Shown: in pieces, positions 31,387-38,046 of the stretch
How positions within the stretch are numbered: the stretch's first letter is position 1
How the letters are laid out: every line of letters begins with the position of its first letter
Assembly (NCBI GenBank): GCA_017448985.1
Contig: JAFSKL010000011.1
Span: 1 to 38,046 of the forward strand
Origin: Paludibacteraceae bacterium
Lineage (GTDB): Bacteria > Bacteroidota > Bacteroidia > Bacteroidales > Paludibacteraceae
Length of the DNA: 38,046 bases
Direction: 5' to 3'
Notes under the pieces: generated by a model
What the model saw: the letters and a program-made list of their open reading frames with translations, nothing else
Databases searched by the model: none
Told to the model about the DNA's origin: nothing
Program-made: the position numbers and the translations under genes

Positions 31387-31758
31387 TTACTTGAACCCGA
31401 ACACAAAATACACGGCTCCGATCAACAGCAGGCACGCCACAAAATGGTTCCACTTGAGCGGCATATGGAAAGCGATCGCCGAGAAGATGACGAACACCAC
31501 GAGCGTGATCACTTCCTGTATCACCTTGAGCTGCATCAGGCTGAAGGGCCCGCCGTTACCGATGAATCCGATGCGGTTAGCCGGCACCTGGAGGCAGTAC
31601 TCGAAGAAAGCGATGCCCCACGACAGCAAAATGACAAAAATGAGCGGCGTGGCGTTGGTGATGAACCCCGTTTGCTGCAGTTTCAAATGCCCGTACCAGG
31701 CCAGCGTCATAAACACATTCGACGCCAATAATAACAATATTGTATAAAGTGCATTCAT
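31387..31758 (-). CDS. DMT-superfamily DUF486 membrane protein
   Basis: The 123-residue protein has four membrane helices (about 3-22, 34-55, 73-97 and 102-121) and the family pattern NVFMTLAWYGHLK, WGIAFFEYCLQVPANRIG and LKVIQEVITLVVFV, which is DUF486, a small relative of drug/metabolite exporters. Its substrate is unknown. It lies between ttcA and the sirtuin gene with repeat arrays on both sides. Confidence 0.9.
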   Translation of the reverse strand: MNALYTILLLLASNVFMTLAWYGHLKLQQTGFITNATPLIFVILLSWGIAFFEYCLQVPANRIGFIGNGGPFSLMQLKVIQEVITLVVFVIFSAIAFHMPLKWNHFVACLLLIGAVYFVFGFK

Positions 31759-31849
31759 ATCCTTAACCTTTCACCTGTAGGCGCTTGCGCCGTCCTATAG
31801 CGAAGCGTCCTTTAACCTTTAACCTTTCACCTTTCATCCTTTCACCTCG
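31759..31849 (+). repeat. Heptad array with embedded palindrome, spanning the ttcA stop
   Basis: Units CCTTTAA, CCTTTAA, CCTTTCA, CCTTTCAT, CCTTTCA (31809-31844) and CCTTAA, CCTTTCA (31761-31774) flank a central piece with the hairpin GGCGCTTGCGCC (31780-31791) and the 12-mer TAGCGAAGCGTC (31798-31809), also seen inside the pseudouridine synthase gene. The ttcA stop codon (31842-31844) is in the last unit. Confidence 0.85.
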
Positions 31850-32621
31850 GCAGATATTCCGTTTTTACATTGCTCATCGCGGCATAGATGTTATCCGGTG
31901 CTTCGGGATTGAGGGCCTTGATCTGCGCCAACAGTCCTTTGACGCTGTCCCGCGCGCTCATATGCTCAAACGGACACAGTTTCTCCTGCTTCTCATATTC
32001 GCTCATCGCCGCGTACCGCACCAATTCCGCCTCATCGATCAGGCACAGCGGTCGAATGATCCGAAGCGGCATCTTGTCCATTTGGAGCATAGGCGGCATC
32101 GTAGCAAAAGCGCCCTGAAAAATCATATTCATCAGCAGTGTCTCGATCACGTCGTCCCGATGGTGCCCGAACGCTATCTTGTTGCAGCCCAACTCCTGAG
32201 CCGCATTGAACAGCGCCTTCCGCCTGTACCACGAGCACAGGAAACAGGGGTTCTCACGGAGCCTTGCACTCTCCCTTGTGGGGAGAGCCGGAGAGGGGTT
32301 CTGCGCGTCTATCATCGTGTCCCGCACGATGAGCTCCACTCCCGCCTCCTTGCAGAACGCCTCCAGATAGCTCAGGTCCGTCCGGTAGTCCCGTTCCTTG
32401 ACCCGTACATGGAGTGCCATCACCTCGAACCGCGGCTTGTAGATCTGCGCCCGTCGTCCCAACAGTTCCACCAGCGCCAGCGAATCCTTGCCGCCGCTCA
32501 GTCCAATCAGCACTCTGTCGCCGTCGGCCAACAGGCTGTAGTCCGCGCAAGCCTTGTGAAACTTCCGGGTCAAACGCGCCCGCAACCGTTCCAACTCGAT
32601 TTGTTCTGCCGTTTTTTCCAT
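31842..32621 (-). CDS. ttcA: tRNA 2-thiocytidine(32) synthetase TtcA-like
   Basis: TtcA-type PP-loop enzymes thiolate cytidine 32 of tRNA using an iron-sulfur cluster. I start at ATG 32621; an upstream TTG lies in the promoter -7 box. The 259 residues have PP-loop GLSGGKDSLALVELL, and two CxxC-like sites, CFLCSWYRRKALF and the later KLCPFEH. Between RDTMIDAQ and CFLCS an extra NPSPALPTRESARLRENP is encoded by a palindromic repeat (32267-32300), immediately before the first cluster-binding Cys. The protein otherwise has the usual length. Its array-embedded stop leads to the DUF486 gene. Confidence 0.9.
   Translation of the reverse strand: MEKTAEQIELERLRARLTRKFHKACADYSLLADGDRVLIGLSGGKDSLALVELLGRRAQIYKPRFEVMALHVRVKERDYRTDLSYLEAFCKEAGVELIVRDTMIDAQNPSPALPTRESARLRENPCFLCSWYRRKALFNAAQELGCNKIAFGHHRDDVIETLLMNMIFQGAFATMPPMLQMDKMPLRIIRPLCLIDEAELVRYAAMSEYEKQEKLCPFEHMSARDSVKGLLAQIKALNPEAPDNIYAAMSNVKTEYLPR
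32267..32300 (+). repeat. 34-bp palindromic dispersed element inside ttcA
   Basis: CTCTCCC and GGGAGAG form the arms. A copy with one mismatch lies outside genes at 37797-37830, and a shortened relative at 37723-37742. Here it is translated as PSPALPTRES. Confidence 0.9.
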
Positions 32622-32630
32622 TTCGGAGTG

Positions 32631-32661
32631 CAAAGGTACAACAAATATTTGGAATACACAA
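32631..32661 (-). promoter_or_regulatory. Promoter of ttcA
   Basis: Minus-strand TTG (32659-32661) and TACCTTTG (32631-32638) are 20 bp apart. The box ends 10 bp before the chosen start codon, so the transcript is almost leaderless. Confidence 0.78.
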
Positions 32662-33025
32662 GGATTTGACGGTAAAAATCAAATATATTTGAATTTTTGG
32701 CGGGAAATCGTTGTTATTCGCACAATTGTGCGACTGTAGCTTCGAAGGGGTCCCCATCATAATGGGGGAGGAGGTCGAAGGTACAACAAATATTTGTTGG
32801 CCCTCTTTGGCAAAAGATGTCCGCCTTTGCTTGTGTATATCCCGCACAATGCGACCGTTCCTTCGGCGGATTCCTTGTTTGCCGCCGCAAATAAGGGCGT
32901 GCCGACGTACTGCTTTTTTTTGATATGCACAAATAATTGCGACAAAATTTGCTGATTTTTTTCAATTATTACTTATCATTATATCGAAAAAATTTATCAT
33001 TTCGTGAGAAAAAGTGTTTTTTTTC
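32662..33025. other. Gene-free structured region between ttcA and the LRR gene
   Basis: No credible gene. It holds a 16-bp perfect palindrome TCGCACAATTGTGCGA (32718-32733) and a shortened related site CGCACAATGCGA (32843-32854); a two-part hairpin with outer arms CTTCGA/TCGAAG (32740-32745, 32775-32780) and inner arms CCCCAT/ATGGGG (32752-32757, 32762-32767); an inverted repeat CGGCGG/CCGCCG (32874-32879, 32882-32887); and an 18-bp direct copy (32779-32796) of part of the ttcA promoter (32634-32651). It may be a dispersed repeat element or an operator region. Confidence 0.6.
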
Positions 33026-33056
33026 TTGCGTATGTGAAAAAAAATGCGTACTTTTG
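33026..33056 (+). promoter_or_regulatory. Promoter of the LRR surface protein gene
   Basis: TTG at 33026-33028 and TACTTTTG at 33049-33056 are 20 bp apart. The start codon at 33117 gives a leader of about 55 nt. Confidence 0.78.
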
Positions 33057-33116
33057 CGGCGAATTTTGTGCGTAAATGTGCAATTAACCATAATATTAAC
33101 CAAAAATTCAGAATTT

Positions 33117-36100
33117 ATGAGGAAACATTTTCTCGCGTTTTTTGTCCTGCTATTAGCGGCAATGAACATTCAATTCGTCCATGCGGCCATTGTCAAAACG
33201 TATGCGGTGGACAAGTCCGGATTGTTCTACTGTATGTGTGAGTATGACACCGAAACGGAAAAGTGCAATGTCACTTTGAAGTCCATCGATGACTATTACT
33301 CCCATCCCGAGGACATCAAGGATCTCGTCTTCCCTGCCAAGGTACATGCCAAGTTCGAGCAGTTCGACGGCACCAACGACAAGGAGGATGATTTCGAGTA
33401 TGTGATCGACGACTCTTTCTTCTCGACTTCCGAAGCCAATCAACTGGTCGAGACGATTACTTTTGAGGAAGGCGTCAAGGCGATTCCTAATTTCTTCTAT
33501 TCCCGCACTACGGATGTGGATGAAGATATGTACGACAGCTACCTGCTCACCGATGCCACCGTACTGCGTGAGGTTTCGATTCCTGCTTCGGTGGAGTCTA
33601 TCGGTGTGGAGGCTTTCCGCGGACATATCAATCTCGAGAAAGTGACGATCGCCGGCGAAGGTCTCACCACGATCGGTGAGAATGCTTTCGAGGCCGTACT
33701 TACGAAATACATGGGTGTGCCCAAAGAGTTCAAAACCAAACTGCAGCAGTTTGCGCTTCCCGCCTCGCTGGAGACGATCGACGAACATGCGTTCAAGGGC
33801 CAAATCAACTTCAAGAATGTCACCCTTCCCAAGTACTTGAAAACTATCGGTGCGGGCGCTTTCGAGGGTGCCGGTATCGAGGAGCTCACAATCGACGAGT
33901 GTGACGGAATTGCCGATGTGACCGCGTCGCCTTTCGCAGACTGTCCGTTGAAGAAAGTAATCTTTGTGCCCAGAGAAGACACATACCTGAAAGTGGTTGT
34001 TCCGGCACGCTTCTTCTCCAGTATCAATTCCCAGTTTGATGTGGAGTTCAAGGATGCTGACAAGGACTATCAGTCGATTGAATTCAAACAGCAATGTTTC
34101 TACCTCTCGCATATCAAGTCCATCACTTTCCCGAAGAGCTTCAAAATAGCGGGGTTGCCTAATTTCGCCATCTATTTCGACGAGCAGTCGTTTGACAACA
34201 CTTTCTTCCTCAAGGAGATCGACCTTTCCGCCGTTGAGAGCGAGGATGTCATTGTGTTTGCCGAAAAGTGTTTCCAGTACAGCGGTTTGGAATCCCTCAA
34301 ACTCAACGACAAGGTGGCCAAGATAGGCAAGTACGCTTTTGCCAATACCCGCCTCGTTGAGTTCACGCTCCCGCAATTTATCAATTCGGATGGCGATGAA
34401 GCACGAATGGATATCTATAATTACGCGTTCTACAAAACCCAGAATCTGAAAGCGGCGCATATCCTCTCGTCGGTCAGCTACGACGGACTGGACGACTGTC
34501 TCGCGCACAGCCTCTTCTACGAATCCTCCATCCAGACGGTCGAGCTGCCGGCTTCCCTCAAGAAGATAGGCGACCAGGCTTTCTATATGAGCGGACTGAC
34601 CGAGTTCACCGGAGGCGAGAACCTCGAGCAATTGGGCGACTTCGGCTCTGTCTTTGCCGAGTGCAAGGATCTGAAGACCGTTGATTTGTCCAAGACTCAG
34701 GTGAAAGAGATTGGCAGTTATATGTTCGAGAATACTCCCTCGATGGAGAAATGTCTCCTGCCGGCTACCGTGGATTTCATTCGTGGCAGTGCTTTCGACG
34801 GTGCCGGACTCAAAGAGTTCGTGGCCAACGCTTCCCATATCGAATCCAACGCCTTCATCAATATGCCCAACCTCGAGAAGATCAGCTTCCCGAATGAGTT
34901 GTACAATGAGATGCTGGAGCATACGATCCAGGATTGCCCCAAGCTGAAAGAGGTGGATATGGGCCATATACACCGTCTTGACAAGGAATGTATCTGCGGT
35001 TGTGATGCCCTCACCGATCTCGTGATCGGCAAAGAGGTGAAAGCGATTGATTACGATGCCCTTTCTTGTGTGAACACCAACCTCAAGTCCCTGACCATTC
35101 TCTCCAATGACCTGTCGCCGGTGGCTACTCCCTCCGATGCTCCTTTCGGTGGCGCTACGGTCGAGCTCATCCTGGATGAGAATGTGAAGCAGCTTCCTGC
35201 GAACATCTTCGCCAACGGTGTGCGCGTGACCAACAACCTCGAGCTCCGTCCCGACCTCATGATCGACGACGAGGCCTTCCGCGATGCACTGATCGACACG
35301 CTCGACTGGCATTATGGCGATGACATCAAGTTCCCCTTCCTCAACGGGGCACAAATAGGCAAACTGACCTTCAGCGAACTCACCGAGGTCAAGAAAGAGC
35401 TCTTTGTCGGTGCAGTGATCGACAATCTCTACCTGGATGGTATCACCAAGATCGGTGAAGGTGCGTTCAAGGATGCCGGTGTCATGAACAACGGCCGTCT
35501 GCATACACTCTTCATCCCGGCTTCCGTTACGGAGATCGGCGTAGAGGCCTTCAGAAACCTGCAGTCCTTCCATGTGGTGTTCGAGAAAGGTGAAGGCCTG
35601 ACCATCGGTGACGAAGCCTTCGCCGGAACACTGAGCACTGTCACTTCCCGTTATCCGAAGGAGAATATCCCCGTTCTGGGAACGGATGTCTTCCTCAATG
35701 GCGGCGGTAAGCTCAATACCGTGTTTGTCGGCTCTTGCGAGGATGTAGAAGCCTACAAGGTGGCTGACGGATGGAAAGATATCGACACCTGGGCTTGGGA
35801 TGGCCTCCAGGACTACAAGGTATCCGTAGAGATAGTGGGCGAGACCAACAAACGGCCGCTTGACTATTATACCTATTTCATCAAGGCCAATGAGTATTTC
35901 CTCGACTCGCCGATCAATGTGGGTTGCGACAACAAAGTGAAACTGAGTTTCGATTCGCCTTGTCCGGGTTCCATTACCTTCGACCACTGGGCTGACAATA
36001 CCACCGATCCTTCCACTTGCACCATGACCATCACTTCCGATACCGTCATTCGTATCTATGTCAAAGAGAAGACTGAGAAACTGACGCTGGCTGTCAAGGA

Positions 36101-37679
36101 TCCCGAGATGGCTGACCAAGTGAAGTTCTTTATGTTCAATCTTACTGCCTTCGATTGGGTGGAGCAGAGTGAAGCCGATCTCAACGGCTGTTCCTATTCT
36201 GATATCACTTCCTTCAAAGTGGAGCTCATCGACGGTGCACACTACTGGTTTAACGGATGGTACAAAGAGGATGAAACCCTCTATTCAAGCAATGCGGAAC
36301 TTGATCTTCCTTACGACTTTACATCGACCAAGCTCTATGCCGATATCCGTGTCCAAACCTATTCGCTGAATGTGGAAGTGCAGCCGATGGATCCGAGCTA
36401 TGACCTGTTGGATCATATCGAACTCAACGGTATGGATATGGGTAAGGACCTCATAGAGGATATCCCCTGGCAGGCTGATGTCGAGCTCAAGGCCGTGGGT
36501 GACAAAGGCCCCGGCTACCGCTATATACTCGACTACTGGGAGGATAAGACCGACTTTAGTGCCGCTTCCGAAGACAACCCGTGGTCATTCAAGATGGGTG
36601 ACAACTCGCTCCACTTCTCGCCTGTGATGAAGGCCGCCGGCAAGTACAGCGTCACCGTCAAGACCAACGACGATGCACTCGGTGAGGCTGCGATGAACTT
36701 CGACGCGGACGACAAGGTGGACGACCTCTTCTGGGAAGGCGCTCCGATCCAACTGACCGCTGCTCCCAAGGGCGACCATATCAACTTCGTCAAGTGGAAC
36801 GATGACGCCGGTGAGCAAACGACTTGGGCTAACCGTACCGTCTATGTCAAGCAAGACTTCGACTATATCGCTATCTTCGAGAAAGACTCCTTCGATGTTG
36901 TTATCAACCTCCTTGGTGGCGTAGATGACAAGATCGTCGAAGTCAAAGGTGCAGGCCGTTACGGTTGGGGTGACGAGGTAACACTCTCCTTCACGCTCAA
37001 AGACGACCACTACCACTTTGAGGAATGGACTTACGATTCCCACTTCTACTCGGAGACAACGCACTCCTTCACCATCGAGAAGAATATGACCATCAACGCG
37101 CACTTCAATGCGAACGAGTATACCATTACTGTTGTGGCTAATCCTGCCGAAGGCGGTACCGTTACCGGAGGTGGCAAGGCTACCTATCTGACGCTCGCCA
37201 CGCTCAAGGCTGAGCCCAACGAGGGATATGAGTTCACCGGTTGGGAGGATGATGGCTTAGCTCCTGCTGAACGCCAAGTGCTCGTGGAAGGTGACGCCAC
37301 CTACACCGCGTTCTTCGCACTCAAGCAGTTCTCCGTCAAGTTCATGGTAGGCGAGGAAATTGTTCAGCAGGATATAATCCTATATGGACAGCATGTTCTC
37401 TCACCCGCTGCCGATCCTACTAAGGAAGGCTACACCTTCGTCGGATGGAAATCCTCCATCTCCGGCAATGTGCTCACGCCTGCCGAAGTGGATGCCGAAG
37501 TCGTCACCGAAGATGTCACCTATACCGCCGAGTTCAAAGCCAACCCGGGTACCGGAATAGAAGAAGATCCAATGACCAATGACCAATTACCAATGATCAA
37601 TAAGCTCCTCCGTGACGGAAGGCTGTATATCATTGTTAACGATCGGGTTTACGACTCAACGGGTAAGTTGGTAAAGTAA
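33117..37679 (+). CDS. BspA-like leucine-rich-repeat surface protein with InlB-type repeats
   Basis: The ATG at 33117 opens a signal peptide (MRKHFLAFFVLLLAAMNIQF...HA); the longer frame upstream crosses the promoter. Of 1520 residues, about 100-880 are BspA-type (LRR_5) repeats, e.g. LPASLETIDEHAFKG and FIPASVTEIGVEAFRN. About 905-1475 are beta repeats of the InlB B/List_Bact type (YTITVVANPAEGGTVTGGG, YEFTGWEDDG, GYTFVGWKS). The last 25 residues (KLLRDGRLYIIVNDRVYDST then GKLVK) resemble the short C-terminal sorting tails of Bacteroidales secreted proteins (T9SS-like). A heptad array encodes the linker before this tail. A role in adhesion is likely. Confidence 0.9.
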   Translation: MRKHFLAFFVLLLAAMNIQFVHAAIVKTYAVDKSGLFYCMCEYDTETEKCNVTLKSIDDYYSHPEDIKDLVFPAKVHAKFEQFDGTNDKEDDFEYVIDDSFFSTSEANQLVETITFEEGVKAIPNFFYSRTTDVDEDMYDSYLLTDATVLREVSIPASVESIGVEAFRGHINLEKVTIAGEGLTTIGENAFEAVLTKYMGVPKEFKTKLQQFALPASLETIDEHAFKGQINFKNVTLPKYLKTIGAGAFEGAGIEELTIDECDGIADVTASPFADCPLKKVIFVPREDTYLKVVVPARFFSSINSQFDVEFKDADKDYQSIEFKQQCFYLSHIKSITFPKSFKIAGLPNFAIYFDEQSFDNTFFLKEIDLSAVESEDVIVFAEKCFQYSGLESLKLNDKVAKIGKYAFANTRLVEFTLPQFINSDGDEARMDIYNYAFYKTQNLKAAHILSSVSYDGLDDCLAHSLFYESSIQTVELPASLKKIGDQAFYMSGLTEFTGGENLEQLGDFGSVFAECKDLKTVDLSKTQVKEIGSYMFENTPSMEKCLLPATVDFIRGSAFDGAGLKEFVANASHIESNAFINMPNLEKISFPNELYNEMLEHTIQDCPKLKEVDMGHIHRLDKECICGCDALTDLVIGKEVKAIDYDALSCVNTNLKSLTILSNDLSPVATPSDAPFGGATVELILDENVKQLPANIFANGVRVTNNLELRPDLMIDDEAFRDALIDTLDWHYGDDIKFPFLNGAQIGKLTFSELTEVKKELFVGAVIDNLYLDGITKIGEGAFKDAGVMNNGRLHTLFIPASVTEIGVEAFRNLQSFHVVFEKGEGLTIGDEAFAGTLSTVTSRYPKENIPVLGTDVFLNGGGKLNTVFVGSCEDVEAYKVADGWKDIDTWAWDGLQDYKVSVEIVGETNKRPLDYYTYFIKANEYFLDSPINVGCDNKVKLSFDSPCPGSITFDHWADNTTDPSTCTMTITSDTVIRIYVKEKTEKLTLAVKDPEMADQVKFFMFNLTAFDWVEQSEADLNGCSYSDITSFKVELIDGAHYWFNGWYKEDETLYSSNAELDLPYDFTSTKLYADIRVQTYSLNVEVQPMDPSYDLLDHIELNGMDMGKDLIEDIPWQADVELKAVGDKGPGYRYILDYWEDKTDFSAASEDNPWSFKMGDNSLHFSPVMKAAGKYSVTVKTNDDALGEAAMNFDADDKVDDLFWEGAPIQLTAAPKGDHINFVKWNDDAGEQTTWANRTVYVKQDFDYIAIFEKDSFDVVINLLGGVDDKIVEVKGAGRYGWGDEVTLSFTLKDDHYHFEEWTYDSHFYSETTHSFTIEKNMTINAHFNANEYTITVVANPAEGGTVTGGGKATYLTLATLKAEPNEGYEFTGWEDDGLAPAERQVLVEGDATYTAFFALKQFSVKFMVGEEIVQQDIILYGQHVLSPAADPTKEGYTFVGWKSSISGNVLTPAEVDAEVVTEDVTYTAEFKANPGTGIEEDPMTNDQLPMINKLLRDGRLYIIVNDRVYDSTGKLVK
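37572..37599 (+). repeat. In-frame heptad array in the LRR gene
   Basis: Four units ATGACCA, ATGACCA, ATTACCA, ATGATCA encode MTNDQLPMIN just before the C-terminal tail. The ATGACCA unit is also in the array at 22714-22741. Confidence 0.92.
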
Positions 37680-37683
37680 GAAC

Positions 37684-37748
37684 CCCTCTAAACCCCACCT
37701 AACCTCCCCACGAGGGGAGGAACACTCTCCCTTGGAGGGGAGCGGGTA
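37684..37748 (+). repeat. Palindromic repeat pair after the LRR gene
   Basis: An inverted repeat CCTCCCC/GGGGAGG (about 37703-37720) is followed by CACTCTCCCTTGGAGGGGAG (37723-37742), a variant of the element found in ttcA. Confidence 0.75.
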
Positions 37749-37754
37749 AGAAAG

Positions 37755-37786
37755 AAAGAAGCGCGTGGAAGCGCTTCTTTCCGTTT
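37755..37786 (+). terminator. Terminator of the LRR gene
   Basis: A perfect 10-bp stem AAAGAAGCGC (37755-37764) with GCGCTTCTTT (37771-37780), loop GTGGAA, followed by CCGTTTTT. Confidence 0.88.
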
Positions 37787-37796
37787 TTCGTTCCCT

Positions 37797-37830
37797 CACT
37801 CTCCCTTGAGGGGAGAGCCGGAGAGGGGTT
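37797..37830 (+). repeat. 34-bp palindromic element, intergenic copy
   Basis: It matches 32267-32300 (inside ttcA) at 33 of 34 positions in the same orientation; the one difference is in the hairpin loop (A for T). Confidence 0.9.
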
Positions 37831-37833
37831 TGT

Positions 37834-37909
37834 TTAATGGTTCGCGTCGTACTTGTCGCCCTCCAGCTTCCAGAGGTAAGCGTTCATGGTCTGGAGACCA
37901 CCTGCCGTG
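37834..37909 (-). pseudogene. C-terminal fragment of an unidentified gene
   Basis: A minus-strand frame ends at TAA 37834-37836 and reads GGLQTMNAYLWKLEGDKYDA and two more residues before the stop; it looks like a real C-terminus in codon use and composition. Going upstream it loses sense near 37910, where a plus-strand frame with different homology begins, and it meets a stop at about 37935. I cannot name the gene. Confidence 0.4.
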
Positions 37910-38046
37910 TCCGAGCGCGCCGCGTACGGTTATACCAAGGAGCGCCGTATCCGCCTCGCCTCCTTCTGCGCGTCCGGCAACAAACAGGAGTTCCTCACCG
38001 ACCTCACCGGTAACCGCCGATGGCTGCCCTTCCACACCACCAGCAT
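37907..38046 (+). pseudogene. Fragment of a VirE/VapE-type primase-helicase protein
   Basis: The plus frame reads YGYTKERRIRLASFCASGN then QEFLTDLTGNRRWLPF and runs off the right edge. This resembles the P-loop NTPase core of virulence-associated E proteins of mobile elements, where a Ser-Asn pair and a 'D-x-T-G-x-R-R' motif follow the arginine-rich strand. The Walker motifs and N-terminus are missing: the frame has a stop at 37877 and the homology begins abruptly at about 37910. Either a broken gene or the product of a wrong join near the end of a contig. Confidence 0.55.

Noticed and set aside
32254..32847. Minus-strand frame covering the ttcA start and the gap upstream, with Arg/Gly-rich product
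   Set aside because: It overlaps ttcA in another frame, crosses the ttcA promoter and shows no family features.
32937..33116. N-terminal extension of the LRR protein by 60 residues
   Set aside because: It crosses the promoter at 33026-33056, is Lys/Phe/Cys-rich noise, and would bury the signal peptide.
33153..36242. A 1029-codon open frame on the strand opposite the LRR gene
   Set aside because: It mirrors the codon pattern of the LRR gene, has no start context, no signal peptide and no recognisable domain; long antisense frames are common opposite GC-rich repeat genes.

Overview
The window looks like chromosomal DNA of a Bacteroidales bacterium (Bacteroidota). The evidence is promoters of the Bacteroides type (TTG/TTTG about 20 bp upstream of TAnnTTTG), start codons without Shine-Dalgarno sequences, an exbB-membrane protein-exbD-exbD unit, a hybrid two-component sensor with a C-terminal AraC domain, FKBP-like and DUF4827-like lipoproteins next to glmM, and a BspA-like leucine-rich-repeat surface protein with a short C-terminal sorting-like tail. 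Genus cannot be fixed from the sequence.

Layout. 1-3640: end of a probable small HTH protein, a TRL-like lipoprotein with its own promoter and terminator, then an AT-rich, tightly packed four-gene cluster (exported protein, membrane protein, unknown exported protein, secreted alpha/beta hydrolase). 3674-5312: ribosomal protein operon rpsF-rpsR-rplI-rpmE2 with a structured leader and a terminator. 5370-8517: PnuC-type transporter, RluA-family pseudouridine synthase, secreted rhamnogalacturonan-acetylesterase-like SGNH hydrolase, shared terminator. 8556-14501 (minus): TonB energising unit (exbB, membrane protein, two exbD), tRNA-Ser(GGA), tatD, queA and a THUMP-type RNA methyltransferase. 14694-21701 (plus): tRNA-Ser(UGA), rsfS, ftsH, an M16 peptidase and lpxB. 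21688-32621 (minus): small membrane protein, surE, glmM, two FKBP-like lipoproteins, an orphan hybrid sensor/regulator, rmlA, menA, a sirtuin, a DUF486 membrane protein and ttcA. 33117-37679 (plus): a 1520-residue LRR/InlB-repeat surface protein. 37680-38046: terminator, repeats, and two gene fragments that meet abruptly.

The most striking signal is not a gene. More than twenty short tandem arrays of imperfect 7-bp or 8-bp units lie at gene junctions (often containing a stop codon or touching a start codon) and, in frame, inside coding sequences (tatD twice, RNA methyltransferase twice, queA twice, LRR protein; related 17-mers in lpxB, a mosaic in the pseudouridine synthase gene, and a 34-bp palindromic element in ttcA whose near-identical copy lies outside genes at 37797-37830). 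The unit sequence differs from array to array while the period stays at 7 or 8, so the process seems to fix the period, not the sequence. It resembles cyanobacterial heptanucleotide STRR repeats but I know of no description for this group; this is the best candidate for something undescribed. Secondary points are a Walker B Asp-to-Ala change in FtsH, a terminator hairpin directly before the 623-3640 cluster, a family of near-identical promoters, and a possible chimeric junction at the right end.
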